A stretch of 34,356 nucleotides of DNA from an uncultured Wenzhouxiangella sp. GTDB lineage: Bacteria; Pseudomonadota; Gammaproteobacteria; Xanthomonadales; Wenzhouxiangellaceae. A model generated the notes under the pieces. It worked only from the letters and a program-made list of their open reading frames with translations, was not told the DNA's origin and did not search any database. Location: assembly GCA_937876395.1 (NCBI GenBank), contig CALEIM010000031.1, positions 1 through 34,356 of the forward strand. Direction: 5' to 3'. How positions within the stretch are numbered: position 1 is the stretch's first letter; each line of letters begins with the position of its first letter. Below are positions 32,866 through 34,356 of the stretch, one piece after another. The position numbers were made by a program, and so were the translations under genes.

Positions 32866-33513
32866 TCAGCGTCGCCGACGCCGCCGGCGAATCATTGAGC
32901 GACGCGCCATCACGTCTTCGTCCTGCCCGTCAGCAGCGGGCTGCCGGACCGAATCGGTAGATTCAGGGGCTTTTGCCTGGGCGGGGGTATCCGCACCGCG
33001 GGCGACAGCCCGGGCGAGCTGCGTCGGGAAGGCTATCAGCTCGGATTCAACTACATATTCAGGCTCGGGCTCGGGCTCGGGTTCCTGCTCAAGCTCGGTT
33101 TCGGGCTGTGCGACAACCAGTTCTGGCTCCGGCTCCGGTTCCACCTGATCCTGATCGACCGGCCTGGCGGCCACTTGCGGCTCCGGTGCCGATTCGGACG
33201 CCTCGTTTACTGCCGCCACGTCCTCGGCTGCGTCGAGCGCAGGCTGCGCCAGCGGATGCATCAGGGAGCGGCTGTCGCTGAGCACATCGATCACCGCATC
33301 AACACCACGAATGGCCGACAGTTCGGCGACCACCGGCTCAGGATCAATCAATTCGCCGTCGCTTTCGGCGTTCAGGCGCAGTGTCTGCCCCGCGTCAGTC
33401 TCCACAAACCGATGCGTGCCAAACTGCAACCCGGCGCGGTTTACCGCGGAAACGGCGGCCGCCAGAATGCCTGATCTGCGGCTCAGTGACAGCATGATGA
33501 CTACGTCAGCCAT
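32866..33513 (-). CDS. Unknown protein: ACT-like N-domain, acidic Pro-Glu repeats, Arg-rich C-terminus
   Basis: The product is 215 aa. The start is ATG 33513 with GGGAGGA about 11 nt upstream, a good ribosome site. Residues 1-80 (MADVVIMLSLSRRSGILAAA, THRFVETDAGQTLRLNAES, IRGVDAVIDVLSD) have the beta-alpha-beta-beta-alpha-beta look of an ACT or ferredoxin-like regulatory domain. Residues about 105-150 are acidic low-complexity with repeated Glu-Pro. The protein ends MARRSMI plus seven Arg. There is no signal peptide. I do not recognise the family. The basic tail suggests binding to nucleic acid or another polyanion, perhaps controlled by ligand binding in the N-domain; this is inference only. 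Confidence 0.72.
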   Translation of the reverse strand: MADVVIMLSLSRRSGILAAAVSAVNRAGLQFGTHRFVETDAGQTLRLNAESDGELIDPEPVVAELSAIRGVDAVIDVLSDSRSLMHPLAQPALDAAEDVAAVNEASESAPEPQVAARPVDQDQVEPEPEPELVVAQPETELEQEPEPEPEPEYVVESELIAFPTQLARAVARGADTPAQAKAPESTDSVRQPAADGQDEDVMARRSMIRRRRRRR

Positions 33514-33598
33514 GGCGAGTTGAATCCTCCCTTTTTAGGCTTGCGAACAGTTTGGGCTGAAATAATTTGGACAGCGACTTCGGAAAAAAAGTCGGCGT

Positions 33599-33626
33599 TT
33601 GCCCGGGTCCATTAACAAAGTATAGC
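33599..33626 (+). promoter_or_regulatory. Possible hppA promoter
   Basis: TTGCCC (33599-33604) and TATAGC (33621-33626) are 16 bp apart, upstream of hppA. The implied leader is about 115 nt and contains a GC-rich foldback (AGCCC 33665-33669 with GGGCT 33684-33688). Another hairpin lies just upstream (33575-33594, stem CGACTT/AAGTCG). No riboswitch class is recognised. Confidence 0.35.
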
Positions 33627-33748
33627 AAGGATAGTCGTTTTTACTTACAATTACCCGATTTTGCAGCCCGGGACCCGGTCTTGGGGCTTATTTGCGTGCG
33701 TTTGATTTCCGCTTGAAAAACGACTGATCTGAATCTTCGGGAGAAAAA

Positions 33749-34356
33749 ATGAACCAGTTGATGATCCCCCCAATGCTTGGGGTCGTGGGCTTGATTGTGG
33801 CCTTTGTCATTTACCGCGTCGTGATGCGCTACCCGGTGATGGAAGGCAAGCCAGAGCAAATCGCCAAGCTGATCCAGGAAGGCGCAATGGCCTTCATGCG
33901 GCGGGAAATTGTGCTGATTGCCGCGTCAGTCGCAGTGATCTTCATTGCCCTGGCCATCTCCGATCTTGGTATCCAGACGGCCATTGCCTTTCTGGTCGGC
34001 GCCGTGTGCTCCGCGCTGGCGGGCTTCCTTGGCATGTACGCGTCCACCCGCGCCAACGTGCGCACGACGACCGCAGCCCACAATCACGGCACCTCCAAAG
34101 CGCTGATGGTCGCCTTTTACGGCGGCTCGGTCATGGGCCTGGTGCTGGCCTCGCTGGGCCTGCTCGGTCTGGGCACGCTGTATCTGCTCTTCGGCAGCGA
34201 CCCGGACACCGCCCACCGCATCCACGGCTTCGGTATGGGCGCAGGCGTTGTCGCCCTGTTCTACCGCGTTGGCGGCGGCATTTTCACCAAGGCGGCTGAC
34301 GTCGGCGCCGACCTGGTCGGCAAGATTGAAGCCGGCATTCCCGAAGACGACCCGCG
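33749..34356 (+). CDS. hppA: Membrane-bound ion-pumping pyrophosphatase, 5' part
   Basis: Membrane pyrophosphatases couple pyrophosphate hydrolysis to H+ or Na+ export. Only the first ~202 residues are in the window. The ATG is preceded by GGGAG at 7 nt. Hydrophobic segments at about 7-27, 55-72, 77-96 and 123-147 are transmembrane helices of the family. HGTSKALMVAFYGGSVMGLV and YRVGGGIFTKAADVGADLVG followed by KIEAGIPEDDP are near-invariant; the last begins the pyrophosphate-binding region. The residues that separate K+-dependent from K+-independent types and Na+ from H+ pumps lie beyond the edge. Confidence 0.95.
   Translation, partial: MNQLMIPPMLGVVGLIVAFVIYRVVMRYPVMEGKPEQIAKLIQEGAMAFMRREIVLIAASVAVIFIALAISDLGIQTAIAFLVGAVCSALAGFLGMYASTRANVRTTTAAHNHGTSKALMVAFYGGSVMGLVLASLGLLGLGTLYLLFGSDPDTAHRIHGFGMGAGVVALFYRVGGGIFTKAADVGADLVGKIEAGIPEDDP

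Noticed and set aside
33040..33150. Repetitive GGCTCG-type units that could be mistaken for a DNA repeat array.
   Set aside because: They encode the Glu-Pro repeats of the 32866-33513 protein and follow codon periodicity.
33575..33594. CGACTT/AAGTCG hairpin considered as a terminator.
   Set aside because: There is no T-tract after it on either strand, and no upstream gene on the plus strand needs it.

Overview
The window is a densely coded, GC-rich chromosomal segment of a gammaproteobacterium. The evidence is a pilMNOPQ operon divergent from mrcA (PBP1A), a type II secretion block gspGHIJKLMN, hemJ, erpA, panD next to pgi, and rsmE-prmA. Gene order recalls Xanthomonadales and Chromatiales relatives such as Wenzhouxiangella, but that placement is an inference from memory. 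I see no phage, IS element, CRISPR array, rRNA or tRNA.

Layout. 1-6285 (minus): pilM-N-O-P-Q, the type IV pilus alignment complex and secretin, followed by an Ig-like lipoprotein gene that runs off the left edge. 6512-12728 (plus): mrcA, a conserved unknown, a Tyr-rich/Arg-Pro-rich lipoprotein, and mnmG. 12757-19482 (minus): sppA, a MATE transporter, pgi, panD, an AmpE-like membrane protein and erpA. 19784-20203 (plus): hemJ. 20256-26866 (minus): gspG-N, an inositol-monophosphatase-family phosphatase and nudE. 26949-32272 (plus): rsmE, prmA, then a compact methyltransferase-MBOAT-SGNH cassette. 32276-34356: soluble pyrophosphatase and an ACT-like/EP-repeat/poly-Arg protein (minus), then the start of a membrane pyrophosphatase (plus).

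Most genes are housekeeping or envelope functions: pilus, secretion, peptidoglycan synthesis, signal-peptide digestion and efflux. The least explained parts are four. (1) The three-gene MBOAT cassette (28650-32272) looks like an envelope glycan acylation system with its own methyltransferase. (2) Two non-coding leaders, upstream of panD and of erpA, each carry a sigma70-like promoter followed by an intrinsic terminator before the start codon; each could be a small RNA or an attenuator. (3) Two intergenic heptamer-repeat patches, after gspN and after prmA, share the unit AAGGCAC. (4) An odd small protein is encoded between two unrelated types of pyrophosphatase.

All functional calls come from reading motifs; no database search was run.
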